From JAMZMI01 sp039970095 (lineage in GTDB: Bacteria > Bacteroidota > Bacteroidia > Cytophagales > Cyclobacteriaceae), in NCBI GenBank assembly GCA_039970095.1, contig JBDVMP010000026.1:1-64000 (forward strand): 64,000 nt of DNA, given 5' to 3'. The notes under the pieces are model-generated. The model had not been told where the DNA came from, made no database searches, and saw only the letters and a list, made by a program, of their open reading frames with translations. Made by a program: the position numbers and the translations under genes. Shown piece after piece: positions 1 to 8,239 of this stretch. The first letter of the stretch is position 1, and every line of letters begins with the position of its first letter.

Positions 1-27
1 CAGGTGGGAGAGTAAGTCGTTGCCAGT
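1..27 (+). rRNA. 5S rRNA, 3' end only
   Basis: The first bases (GGGAGAGTAAGTCGTTGCCAG at 7-26, in part) match the conserved 3' end of bacterial 5S rRNA: the GAGAGTA loop E/helix strand followed by the TTGCCAG strand that closes helix I. The rest of the gene lies outside the window. An intrinsic terminator follows directly, as expected at the end of an rRNA operon. The exact 3' end (26-28) is an estimate. Confidence 0.75.
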
Positions 28-35
28 TTATTATT

Positions 36-68
36 AAGCCTCTTAGATATTTCTAAGAGGCTTTTTTT
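36..68 (+). terminator. Intrinsic terminator of the rRNA operon
   Basis: A perfect 12-bp stem, AAGCCTCTTAGA (36-47) with TCTAAGAGGCTT (52-63), has a 4-base loop and runs into a T tract (62-68). It sits 9 bases after the 5S rRNA end. Confidence 0.9.
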
Positions 69-377
69 ATGCGCTGTTCTGCTAAGACTGCTTAAATCAA
101 GATAACTACTACAACATTCCTTCAGGATGAGGAACCTTCTATGCTATTAAATACAGACGGCTTTTTTGGTTTATAACATTAGACTTAAAAAACATTTATG
201 TTTTTGGAGGGAAGTCCTCAATCGGGAGCAGATTTCGAATGATTCTCAATTAACCTTGCTAATGAGAACTTATTTTTCTCTCAGATATTAGAAATTTATG
301 TGTGCTATAATCAGTTATCTTAGCATTGAAAATTTTGATAATTCATTGGATCTATTTTAAACTACCTAAGGAACTGG
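69..377. other. Gap between rRNA terminator and first gene
   Basis: No gene or RNA is recognisable in these 309 bases. TATCTTAG at 316-323 resembles the Bacteroidota -7 promoter element (TAnnTTTG), but no convincing -33 TTG element is placed correctly, so a promoter for the operon starting at 378 is likely here but not located. Confidence 0.4.
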
Positions 378-2354
378 ATGACCTTTCTTAATACCAATGC
401 TTTCTGGGGCTTTTTCTTACTAGTAATACCCATTCTTATACATCTTTTCAGCTTTAGAAAGGTTAAGAAGATATTCTTTTCAAATGTGATTTTCCTTTCA
501 TCGGTTAAGAGTAAATCGAATGTTAAAAACAACTTAAGAAAATGGTTGATTCTAAGCTTACGATTATTAGCGCTTTCGTTTTTGATTTTGGCTTTCTCGC
601 AACCGATATGGCAGGAGATTGAAAAAGAGTCTGACGGATCCAATCGATCAGTGTTTTATCTTGATAATTCACTTAGTATGGGGCGAATCTCTGAAGAGGG
701 GAATGATCTGATAACTAATGGAATTGTCGTGTTAGATGGGCTAACTGCCAAGCTTTCAGCAAATAAACGACTGATGTTTCTGACCAATGACGCAATAGGT
801 ATGAATAGGTCGATTCTGCAGAAAGAAGTTCAGGATAAATTTGCAGAGATCAATTTGTCAAACCGCAATCAAACAGTGCAGGAAGTAATTGCTAAATGTG
901 GGCGATTGGATAGTGAGGTGAGTGATATATATATGATTTCGGACTTTCAGAAAACATCGTTCAAGAATATTCAAGAATGTTTTGAAGATACCATAAAGCG
1001 TTATCACCTTACTAAGATTAATGCCTTGAATAATGAAAATCTTTATATTGATTCTGTAATTCTTGATAATCCTATTGGATTTCCTACGGACAACAAGTTT
1101 CGGATATCAATACGGAATGTTGGGGGTGAGGATAAACAAGAAGTTTTAGTTAAGGTTTTTAAGGGGGAGGTTCAGATATCTTCTTTTACCCAAAATTTTA
1201 GGGCTGGTTCCACTGAATGGATTAATGTTGACTTAACAAAATCTGCGGCATTAAGTGGGAATTATACAGTGGAAGTTAGCGATTCAGAATTTGTTTATGA
1301 CAATCGGTTTTACTTTGTAGTAGGAGAGTTTGTGAAGCCAAAGGTTTATCAAGTTTATCAAGAATCACCTAATAAATTTATCAGGAGTGTTTATTCTAAT
1401 CCTTCGTTTTTTGATTTGAGTGTTAGCTCTATTGGGAATGTGGATCAGGAGAGACTTTTAACTGCCGATTTGGTTGTGCTCGATGGGGTTGACCGGATAC
1501 CGAGTTGGTTAAATAATCAGCTTAGAGATTTTAACAACTCACTTCTGGTAATACCTAATGAAAAGATAGTTGAACGAGGGTTTTATGATTTATTTATGGA
1601 CCGAGTGGTTTTAGGAACTGACACTGTAAGTAGCTTGGTGAACAGTCAATCTTTGCACCATCCGTTTTTTAATTCGGTTTTTAACAAGAAGGATCAACAA
1701 AGCAATATGCCATGGTTTAAACCCGTGCTGGACTTAAAATATGGAACGGATGTAATACTGAAGTCCGTTTTAGGACAAGCACTGTTGGTAGAGTATGAAG
1801 CTAGTAGATTCGTTTTTTCATTTCCTTTAGAAGATAGGTACACCAACCTGCACAAGCACGGCTTATTCTTGCCACTTATGTATAAACTTTCTGTTGCCCA
1901 TAAAACGAGCCCTGTGTATTCTTTTGAAATTGATGATGCATTATTGGCCATTGAGAATGACTCTTTGATATATGCTGCAAATCTTGAATTGCGGAATGGT
2001 GAAGTGGTGATAGTACCGGTGCTAAGGAATATTGAGGGAAGCCTATTTCTGGAAATGCCAGAAATCATGGAAGAACCGGGGTTTTATGAATTGTTTGCTG
2101 ATGGAGTGAAAGTGCAAACTTTGGCTTTTAATCTTCCAAAGGACGAATCTGAGGTTTCCACTTTTAGTGATGCGGAAATTTCTCTTATGGTTGATGGGAG
2201 GAGTAATGTTACTTTTGAAAGCGTGGATAATGGTTTTGATCAGAAAACTAAATATGCTGGCGTAGATTCTGGATTTCCTTTATGGAAATATGCATTACTT
2301 TTGACCCTATTATTCCTCATTGTCGAACTAACCCTTCTAAGAATATTTAGATGA
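378..2354 (+). CDS. BatA / von Willebrand A-like membrane protein
   Basis: This is a 658-residue inner-membrane protein. Residues 1-80 form the BatA (aerotolerance regulator N-terminal) domain, with membrane segments near 10-25 and 57-77. A vWA-like part follows; YLDNSLSMG around 95-102 gives a DxSxS metal-site motif (D96, S98, S100). A final membrane helix lies at about 636-655, so most of the protein should be periplasmic. Bat proteins form complexes with MoxR ATPases in some bacteria, but no MoxR gene is present here and the role is unknown. It is the first gene of a run of six plus-strand genes; its stop overlaps the next start (ATGA-type), which suggests translational coupling. Confidence 0.85.
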   Translation: MTFLNTNAFWGFFLLVIPILIHLFSFRKVKKIFFSNVIFLSSVKSKSNVKNNLRKWLILSLRLLALSFLILAFSQPIWQEIEKESDGSNRSVFYLDNSLSMGRISEEGNDLITNGIVVLDGLTAKLSANKRLMFLTNDAIGMNRSILQKEVQDKFAEINLSNRNQTVQEVIAKCGRLDSEVSDIYMISDFQKTSFKNIQECFEDTIKRYHLTKINALNNENLYIDSVILDNPIGFPTDNKFRISIRNVGGEDKQEVLVKVFKGEVQISSFTQNFRAGSTEWINVDLTKSAALSGNYTVEVSDSEFVYDNRFYFVVGEFVKPKVYQVYQESPNKFIRSVYSNPSFFDLSVSSIGNVDQERLLTADLVVLDGVDRIPSWLNNQLRDFNNSLLVIPNEKIVERGFYDLFMDRVVLGTDTVSSLVNSQSLHHPFFNSVFNKKDQQSNMPWFKPVLDLKYGTDVILKSVLGQALLVEYEASRFVFSFPLEDRYTNLHKHGLFLPLMYKLSVAHKTSPVYSFEIDDALLAIENDSLIYAANLELRNGEVVIVPVLRNIEGSLFLEMPEIMEEPGFYELFADGVKVQTLAFNLPKDESEVSTFSDAEISLMVDGRSNVTFESVDNGFDQKTKYAGVDSGFPLWKYALLLTLLFLIVELTLLRIFR

Positions 2355-3604
2355 AAATACGACTGGCCAACGCTACTATTTTCGACCCTTCCTCCAAATT
2401 GCATTTGAAAAAATCTGATATCCTGATCAATAACGGGATAATTGAAGTTGTCGGTAAGTCCGATTTAGGAAAAGTTATTGATTTGAAAGGTAAAATTGTT
2501 GGAGTGGGTTGGTGTGATTTATTTGCCAACTTTAATGAGCCTGGACTTGAACATAAAGAGGATATATCATCGGGTATGGCGTGTGCTGTAGCTGGAGGTT
2601 TTACGGATGTCTGTTTGCTGCCGAATACTCAACCACCAGTTGAAACAAAAGGGGATGTTAAGTTTATTTTAGGTAAGTCTGGTGTTGTGAATTTATGGCC
2701 TTTGGCTGCTCTTAGTGAGGGGCTAAAGGGCGAGAATCTAACTGAGATGTTGGATATGCAATCACATGGTGCGGTAGCGTTTACCGACGGCCTCAATTGT
2801 ATATGGAACTCGGAACTTTTACTTAAGGCACTTCAGTATGTTCAGAAATTTGAAGGGCTGGTTATACAAAAGGCAAAGGACCCAGGCTTAAGTCAACATG
2901 CTCAGATGCATGAAGGTGTTGTGAGTACAGGCTTAGGGCTGAATGGTGAGCCTTCATTGGCAGAAGAGCTGATTATACAGCGAGATATTGAGATTTTGAA
3001 ATACGCTGGCGGCAGACTTCATTTTACCCAGATATCCTCAAAAAGATCAGTTGCGCTTATAAAAAAGGCTAAGAAGGATGGCTTGGCTGTGACATGTGAC
3101 GTGGCTGCAGCTCAATTGGTTTTTAATGAACAGAACCTTGAGGACTTTGATACAAACTATAAGGTAGATCCACCTTATAGGACGGAATCGGACAGAAAAG
3201 CATTGATTAAAGGTCTGATAGATGGTACCATTGATGCGATTACTTCTTCGCACCAACCGCAAGATCAAGAGTGCAAAGAACTGGAGTTTGATCTGGCAGA
3301 TTTTGGTCAAATATCCATGCAATTGGTATATCCGATGCTGTTGGAAGTTGAAGACGAATTGCCACTTGAAATCAGTTTTGATAAACTGGTGAATGGAGCA
3401 CGAAAAATACTTGGATTTGATACGGTATCAATAGCAGAAGGACAAAAAGCTCAGCTTGCGGTTTTTGATCCTGATTTGGAGTGGAGTCTGAATGTGCAGA
3501 CAAATAAGTCCAGATCTCAGAATTCTCCTTACTGGGGGAAAACCATAAAAGGGAAACCTGTTGGTATCATCAATGGAGAAGAAATAGCGCTCGAAAAATT
3601 TTAA
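2351..3604 (+). CDS. Dihydroorotase-like protein, probably non-catalytic
   Basis: The 417-residue protein aligns along its whole length with class I dihydroorotases of the amidohydrolase family: EPG at 63-65, KED at 69-71, the PNTQPP strand at 91-96, MHEG at 186-189, NYKVDPPYR at 269-277 and DGTID at 291-295. The catalytic residues are absent. The metal-binding HxH is F58-A59-N60, the substrate Arg is N62, the HVS histidine is Q227, the PHH histidines are A254-Q255, and the TDH aspartate is S300. Non-catalytic PyrC-like subunits that support aspartate transcarbamoylase are known in other bacteria, and a similar structural role is possible. It overlaps the preceding gene by 4 bases. Automated pipelines would probably call it pyrC; the active enzyme should be encoded elsewhere. 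Confidence 0.85.
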   Translation: MKIRLANATIFDPSSKLHLKKSDILINNGIIEVVGKSDLGKVIDLKGKIVGVGWCDLFANFNEPGLEHKEDISSGMACAVAGGFTDVCLLPNTQPPVETKGDVKFILGKSGVVNLWPLAALSEGLKGENLTEMLDMQSHGAVAFTDGLNCIWNSELLLKALQYVQKFEGLVIQKAKDPGLSQHAQMHEGVVSTGLGLNGEPSLAEELIIQRDIEILKYAGGRLHFTQISSKRSVALIKKAKKDGLAVTCDVAAAQLVFNEQNLEDFDTNYKVDPPYRTESDRKALIKGLIDGTIDAITSSHQPQDQECKELEFDLADFGQISMQLVYPMLLEVEDELPLEISFDKLVNGARKILGFDTVSIAEGQKAQLAVFDPDLEWSLNVQTNKSRSQNSPYWGKTIKGKPVGIINGEEIALEKF

Positions 3605-3605
3605 T

Positions 3606-4115
3606 ATGCTCAAAATTTCAATCAAATATGCTGCGATTTGCAGTGTGTTTTTGGTAGTCATATTTCACCTGTCAGCTTATCTGGGGATTGATCCGTTGAT
3701 TAATTTGGTTCACTTGATTTTCGACTTGATGATGTTTGGCTTGTTTATTCTTTTTGCTGATAAGGAATTCAAAGCGCAACAGGAACATAATGTCTTTCAT
3801 TTTTGGCACGGGATGACAATAGGGTTTAACATATACCTCGCTTCCACGATTCTTTTCATCACCTATCTGGCCGTTTATTTTGCCATAGATGAGACGGTGG
3901 TGACAGCCTATCAGGACGCAGCTAATGCGTTCATCCAGGATAAGAAGCAGTTTTATATAGATGAAATGGGGGAGGACGCTTTTGATGAGCAGCTACAGAA
4001 AATCAAAGAGACTACTTCTACGGATTTATTAATTAGTTCGGGTTTGAAAAAAATCATGGCTGGTTTCTTTATTACACCCGTGATATCGATAATTTTAAGA
4101 AAACAACCCAAATAA
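3606..4115 (+). CDS. DUF4199 membrane protein
   Basis: A 169-residue hydrophobic protein with about four membrane helices (near 8-28, 32-50, 75-100 and 150-165) separated by a charged stretch, DEMGEDAFDEQLQKIKE. This layout is that of DUF4199 proteins, a family found almost only in Bacteroidota and without known function. It starts one base after the previous stop and is followed at 2 bases by a second member of the family, so the pair probably acts together or arose by duplication. Confidence 0.75.
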   Translation: MLKISIKYAAICSVFLVVIFHLSAYLGIDPLINLVHLIFDLMMFGLFILFADKEFKAQQEHNVFHFWHGMTIGFNIYLASTILFITYLAVYFAIDETVVTAYQDAANAFIQDKKQFYIDEMGEDAFDEQLQKIKETTSTDLLISSGLKKIMAGFFITPVISIILRKQPK

Positions 4116-4117
4116 CC

Positions 4118-4639
4118 ATGGAAGATCAATCAAACGTTACCGTAAAAAGTATTTCGATTAAATATGGAGTGATTAGTGCTCTTGTAGGAATCATATATTT
4201 TATTGGCCTTGATCTGGCCGGACAGGCAGGTAATCAAAAGCTCGGTTATATCGGATTGATTTTCACGGCTGTGATCATGTATCTGGCTCATAAAGAGTTT
4301 CAAAAGAATGGAGACGGGTACATGAGCTATAAGCAAGGGCTTGGTATCGGTACATTATTGTCACTGGTGGGTTCTGGTATTAGTAGCTTGTTCACTTTTG
4401 CATACGTACAGCTTATCAATCCAGCATTTCTTGATGTTATACGTGAGCAGCAAATTATGGAGTTTGAGAAGCGTGGCATGAGCGATGCGGAAATAGACCA
4501 AGCCATGAAGATAGCTGAAATGTTTTCCGGGCCTACAGCTATGTTGCTATTTGGAATCTTCTTTGGTACGCTTTTCGGTTTTATTTTGGCATTGGTTATT
4601 TCTGCAATCACTAAGAAAAACAACCCTGAATTCAATTAA
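4118..4639 (+). CDS. DUF4199 membrane protein, second copy
   Basis: This 173-residue protein has the family pattern more clearly than its neighbour: an N-terminal SIKYGVISALVG helix, a second helix, the conserved HKEFQKNGDGYMSYKQGLGIG loop near 62-82 (in part), a third helix, a charged segment (EKRGMSDAEIDQAMKIAEM, about 124-142) and a C-terminal helix. It is an inner-membrane protein of unknown role. DUF4199 genes often stand next to a dihydroorotase homologue and a GT2 glycosyltransferase in Bacteroidota, as they do here, so a link to surface polymer synthesis is possible but unproven. Confidence 0.85.
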   Translation: MEDQSNVTVKSISIKYGVISALVGIIYFIGLDLAGQAGNQKLGYIGLIFTAVIMYLAHKEFQKNGDGYMSYKQGLGIGTLLSLVGSGISSLFTFAYVQLINPAFLDVIREQQIMEFEKRGMSDAEIDQAMKIAEMFSGPTAMLLFGIFFGTLFGFILALVISAITKKNNPEFN

Positions 4640-4643
4640 TTAA

Positions 4644-5609
4644 GTGACGAAATCCCAATTAGACCTTTCTATTGTCGTACCCGTATTCAACGAAGAAGAA
4701 TCGCTTCCTGAGTTGTTTGATTGGATTGTGCGCGTGGTTGACGAGCACGGCATCTCAACTGAAGTTTTGTTTATCGATGACGGAAGTACGGATACTTCGT
4801 GGGCGGTAATTGAGCAGATGAATGCAAAAGATAAAAGGGCTCATGGGATTAAGTTTAACAGGAACTATGGCAAATCGGCCGCACTGAACGTAGGTTTTGA
4901 GCAATGTCAAGGAGAGGTGGTGATGACTATGGATGCGGATCTGCAAGATAGTCCTGACGAGATTCCCGGGCTTGTAGATATGATCCGCAAGGAAGGATAT
5001 CATCTTGTGTCGGGGTGGAAGAAAAAGCGCCATGATCCTATCAGCAAGACGCTTCCCTCCAAATTTTTCAACAAAGTTACCAGTATAGTCTCAGGCATCA
5101 AGCTTCATGATTTTAATTGTGGGCTTAAGGCATATCACCACAGTGTGGTGAAGAACATTGAAGTCTATGGGGAGATGCATCGCTACATTCCGATGATAGC
5201 TAAGTGGAATGGATTTAGCAAAATAGGAGAGAAGGTAGTTGAGCATCGCGCTCGTAAGTATGGATATACCAAATTTGGTTTGGAGCGATTTTTAAATGGC
5301 TTTTTGGATTTGATTTCGGTGAGTTTTGTGACTCGATTCAGGAAAAATCCGATGCACTTTTTTGGCTTATTCGGGACTCTTTCATTTGTATTTGGGATTG
5401 TAGTGGCGGGGTGGATCATAGGTGCAAAACTCTACAATTTACATTACCACCTGCCCGTGCGTGACGTGGTTGATCAACCGCTTTTCTTCCTTGCACTTGT
5501 TGCGGTCGTTATAGGTACTCAACTTTTTCTGGCTGGCTTTATCGCCGAAATGATCATTCAGGTCAACCCTAAAAAGAACGACTATCTTGTAATTGAGAGG
5601 ATAAGTTAA
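4644..5609 (+). CDS. Family 2 glycosyltransferase, DPM1/ArnC-like
   Basis: The 321-residue enzyme has a GT-A fold: IVVPVFNEEESL at 10-21, the nucleotide-binding pair D45-D46 in DDGSTDTS, and a metal-binding DAD (97-99) in MDADLQD. Two membrane helices near 230-255 and 275-300 close the protein, as in transferases that move a sugar from a nucleotide donor to undecaprenyl phosphate at the cytoplasmic face. The start is a GTG 4 bases after the previous stop; no better ATG lies before the first strand. It abuts the next glycosyltransferase without a gap. Confidence 0.88.
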   Translation: MTKSQLDLSIVVPVFNEEESLPELFDWIVRVVDEHGISTEVLFIDDGSTDTSWAVIEQMNAKDKRAHGIKFNRNYGKSAALNVGFEQCQGEVVMTMDADLQDSPDEIPGLVDMIRKEGYHLVSGWKKKRHDPISKTLPSKFFNKVTSIVSGIKLHDFNCGLKAYHHSVVKNIEVYGEMHRYIPMIAKWNGFSKIGEKVVEHRARKYGYTKFGLERFLNGFLDLISVSFVTRFRKNPMHFFGLFGTLSFVFGIVVAGWIIGAKLYNLHYHLPVRDVVDQPLFFLALVAVVIGTQLFLAGFIAEMIIQVNPKKNDYLVIERIS

Positions 5610-6638
5610 ATGCCCGGTTTTTCAGTAATTGTCCCTGTATTTAAGCGCGAAGATGAAGTACTTGAGTTGCTTGATAGTTTGGACAAACAGTCTTACTCTG
5701 ACTTTGAGGTTATCATTGTAGATGGCAGCCCTACGGATGACTTAAAGTCCGTAGAAAAGTATGCTTCAGCGCACTACTCTAAACTTAAATTTCAGAGAAT
5801 CTATATCAAAGGACTTGGGATAAGTGACTCACGAAACCTGGGAGCCAAGCAAGCCTGCGGCGAGTACCTCATCTTTATGGATTCTGATGTGATAGTGCCC
5901 GAAGGCTATTTTGAGAAGGTTGAGAAATCGATCAAAGAACAGCAGCTAATTGCTTTTGGTGGGCCTGATGCTGCCCATAAATCATTCTCGGATGTGCAGA
6001 AGGCCATTAGCTTTTCTATGACGTCTGTTCTTACAACTGGCGGAATACGTGGAAAGAAAAACCACGTCGGGAAATATAAGCCACGAGGGTTCAATATGGG
6101 CGTGAAGACGAGTGTATTTCGAGACCTGAGAGGGTTCAATGCTGCTTTGCCTGTGGGCGAAGATATGGATTTGAGTGCGCGAATTATTGCCGCAGGGCAC
6201 AAAACCGAATTGATTCCAGAGGCCTTTGTGTATCACAAAAGAAGAGTGTCTATTCTTAAATTTTACAAGCAGGTTTACCGATTCGGAGCGGCCAGAGTCA
6301 TGCTTTCACGCCTTCACGAGGACGAATTGAAAATCACTCATTTGTTTCCATTGGCATTCACGCTTTACTTGCTCGGTGGGGTGTTTTCTTTGTTTTTGCC
6401 ATTTGAAATTGTACGAGTTTGGCCATTGTCGATACTTGTTTACTGCATTCTTTTGTTTAGGGGAGCGGTTTTGGAGAGTAGGTCTTTTAAGGTGGGGCTT
6501 TTGAGTGTTCCGGTGACTGTCACTCAGTTTTACGCCTATGCCAGAGGGTTCATCGCCAATGGCTATGCCGTTTGGGTTTTGGGTAAACCAAAAGGGATTT
6601 TCGAAAAGAAGGAAGGAGAGCCGGAGAGTCCGCTTTAG
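5610..6638 (+). CDS. Family 2 glycosyltransferase
   Basis: The 342-residue protein has the GT-A elements SVIVPVFKREDEV near the N-terminus, IIVDGSPTDD and LIFMDSDVIVP, with a DSD metal site, and later GEDMDLSARI, the ED-type motif of inverting GT2 enzymes. Two C-terminal hydrophobic segments (about 240-285) suggest membrane attachment. The start codon follows the preceding stop directly, so the two transferases are made from one message. The acceptor and sugar are not predictable. The convergent heptose operon ends 2 bases away, and a shared role in a heptose-containing surface glycan is an inference from position only. Confidence 0.85.
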   Translation: MPGFSVIVPVFKREDEVLELLDSLDKQSYSDFEVIIVDGSPTDDLKSVEKYASAHYSKLKFQRIYIKGLGISDSRNLGAKQACGEYLIFMDSDVIVPEGYFEKVEKSIKEQQLIAFGGPDAAHKSFSDVQKAISFSMTSVLTTGGIRGKKNHVGKYKPRGFNMGVKTSVFRDLRGFNAALPVGEDMDLSARIIAAGHKTELIPEAFVYHKRRVSILKFYKQVYRFGAARVMLSRLHEDELKITHLFPLAFTLYLLGGVFSLFLPFEIVRVWPLSILVYCILLFRGAVLESRSFKVGLLSVPVTVTQFYAYARGFIANGYAVWVLGKPKGIFEKKEGEPESPL

Positions 6639-6640
6639 TA

Positions 6641-7243
6641 TTACTTCATCCTGGCGATATACTTATCGCCCATGTCGTCTAACGAGCCATTTTGTTCTTT
6701 GATGATGGTTTGTTTCATCATGTGAAAAACCATCAAATGCAGGTCTTCAGTGATTTCCATGTCGTTGACAGGAATATGGATTACAAGGTCGGCTATATCT
6801 TTGATCCGGCCACCAGTATAACCGCAGAGAGCCACGGTTACTGCATTTCTTTTCTTGGCTTCTTCCAGTCCTTTTACCACATTTTCAGAATTTCCGCTAC
6901 CGGAAAGCCCAATAACTAAATCTCCTTCTTGTGCGAAATTTTTAAGTTGTTCGCTGAAGATGTGATCGTAAGAAATGTCATTAGAGATGGCTCCAATGGC
7001 CGAGAAATTGTCATTGAGGCAAGTGAATCTATAGCGATTGGCTTGCTTGTAGCTAGCGCCTTTCACAAAGTCGCCAGCAATATGAGATGCTGTGCCACCA
7101 CTACCACCATTGCCAAATATGTAGATATTTTTGCTTTCGTTCTTAGCTGTGATCAGCGCGTCCTTAACGGCATCAAGCTGGTTGTGATCAATCTTCCCGA
7201 GGGTTTCGATCACCTGATTGGTGTAGGTTTTGTAATGCTGCAT
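6641..7243 (-). CDS. gmhA: Phosphoheptose isomerase
   Basis: A 200-residue SIS-domain protein. GNGGSGGTASHIAGDF near 44-59 and GLSGSGNSENV near 113-123 form the two phosphosugar-binding loops, and HLMVFHMMKQ near the C-terminus carries the conserved HxxxH of GmhA. It would convert sedoheptulose 7-phosphate to D-glycero-D-manno-heptose 7-phosphate in the cytoplasm. It is the last gene of the minus-strand heptose operon and shares one base with the preceding kinase gene. Length is normal for the family. Confidence 0.93.
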   Translation of the reverse strand: MQHYKTYTNQVIETLGKIDHNQLDAVKDALITAKNESKNIYIFGNGGSGGTASHIAGDFVKGASYKQANRYRFTCLNDNFSAIGAISNDISYDHIFSEQLKNFAQEGDLVIGLSGSGNSENVVKGLEEAKKRNAVTVALCGYTGGRIKDIADLVIHIPVNDMEITEDLHLMVFHMMKQTIIKEQNGSLDDMGDKYIARMK

Positions 7244-8235
7244 CAGTATTCTGTTTCGTCCCCAAAGTAAATAACTTTTGAGCCCTCATGTTCTAAATTG
7301 AAGGCAATCTTTCTGAGTGGCTTCATTGCCTCAATTAATTGAGGTTGTTTTTCTTTTTCGCAGTAAAATAATAGAAACCCACCGCCACCAGCGCCAAGTA
7401 ACTTTCCACCAAGGGCTCCATTTTTCAGCGCCAAATCATAAGCGTCGTTGATTGTTCCGTTGCTTATTTTGGAGGCAAGCTGTTTTTTGAGTAGCCAGTT
7501 GTGGTGTAGGAGTTTGCCAAAATCAGATAAGTTTCCTGAAATCAACGTGCTTTTTAGTTCATCAACCAGTTGTGTCATCTCGATCAACGTGGCTTTTTTA
7601 TCAGCCACCTTGGTGTTACTTTTTTGCTCAGTCAGAATTTCATTGGCTTTGCGCTGTGAGCCTGTGTAAAACATGATCAGGTTGTCGTTTAGCGATGCAC
7701 TGATCTCATTTTTCATATAGAGTTTTTCTACACCCACAGTTTCGTCTGAGTTGAACCGAAAGATGTTAAGACCACCATAAGCCGCGGCGTATTGATCTTG
7801 TTTGCCAATTGGTTCTTTGAGTCTGCTTATCTCAATGTCACAAGCCTCCTGCGCCAGGGTCTCTTTTGACACGTGCAGACCTTTGATTGCGTAAAGGTTG
7901 TGAAGTAAACCTACCGTGAATGAGGACGAAGAACCCATGCCAGTCCCTGCGGGCACATCGGCTATCGACGAAAGTTCTACTCCTCCCTGGATGTCAAATT
8001 GTTTTAAGGCCTCCTTAAAGATTGGGTGAGTGATTTCTTCCACATTTCCGACAGTTTCTGTCTTGGAATACTTCATGCGGATCTTGTCGTTTTCGAAAAA
8101 CTGATGCGACGAGATGTACATGTATTTATTTATAGTGGTACTCAGCACTGCGCCGGGGTACTCACGATAGAACTCAGGTAAATCTGAGCCTCCGCCAACA
8201 AAACTTATTCTAAAGGGTGTTTTCGTAATGATCAT
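7243..8235 (-). CDS. hddA: D-glycero-alpha-D-manno-heptose-7-phosphate kinase
   Basis: A 330-residue GHMP kinase. The N-terminus (TPFRISFVGGGSDLPEFY) is the sugar-binding start typical of HddA-type kinases, and PAGTGMGSSSSFTVG near 93-107 is the GHMP ATP-binding loop. KLLGAGGGGFLLFY near the C-terminus is GHMP motif 3. It phosphorylates the product of GmhA at C1. Using HddA rather than the bifunctional HldE indicates the GDP-alpha-heptose branch and not the ADP-beta branch used for the LPS core in Enterobacteria. It lies 4 bases after the fusion gene and overlaps gmhA by one base. Confidence 0.92.
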   Translation of the reverse strand: MIITKTPFRISFVGGGSDLPEFYREYPGAVLSTTINKYMYISSHQFFENDKIRMKYSKTETVGNVEEITHPIFKEALKQFDIQGGVELSSIADVPAGTGMGSSSSFTVGLLHNLYAIKGLHVSKETLAQEACDIEISRLKEPIGKQDQYAAAYGGLNIFRFNSDETVGVEKLYMKNEISASLNDNLIMFYTGSQRKANEILTEQKSNTKVADKKATLIEMTQLVDELKSTLISGNLSDFGKLLHHNWLLKKQLASKISNGTINDAYDLALKNGALGGKLLGAGGGGFLLFYCEKEKQPQLIEAMKPLRKIAFNLEHEGSKVIYFGDETEY

Positions 8236-8239
8236 GGGA

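Noticed and set aside
2351..3604. Calling this gene pyrC, an active dihydroorotase
   Set aside because: Every metal ligand and the catalytic Asp are replaced.
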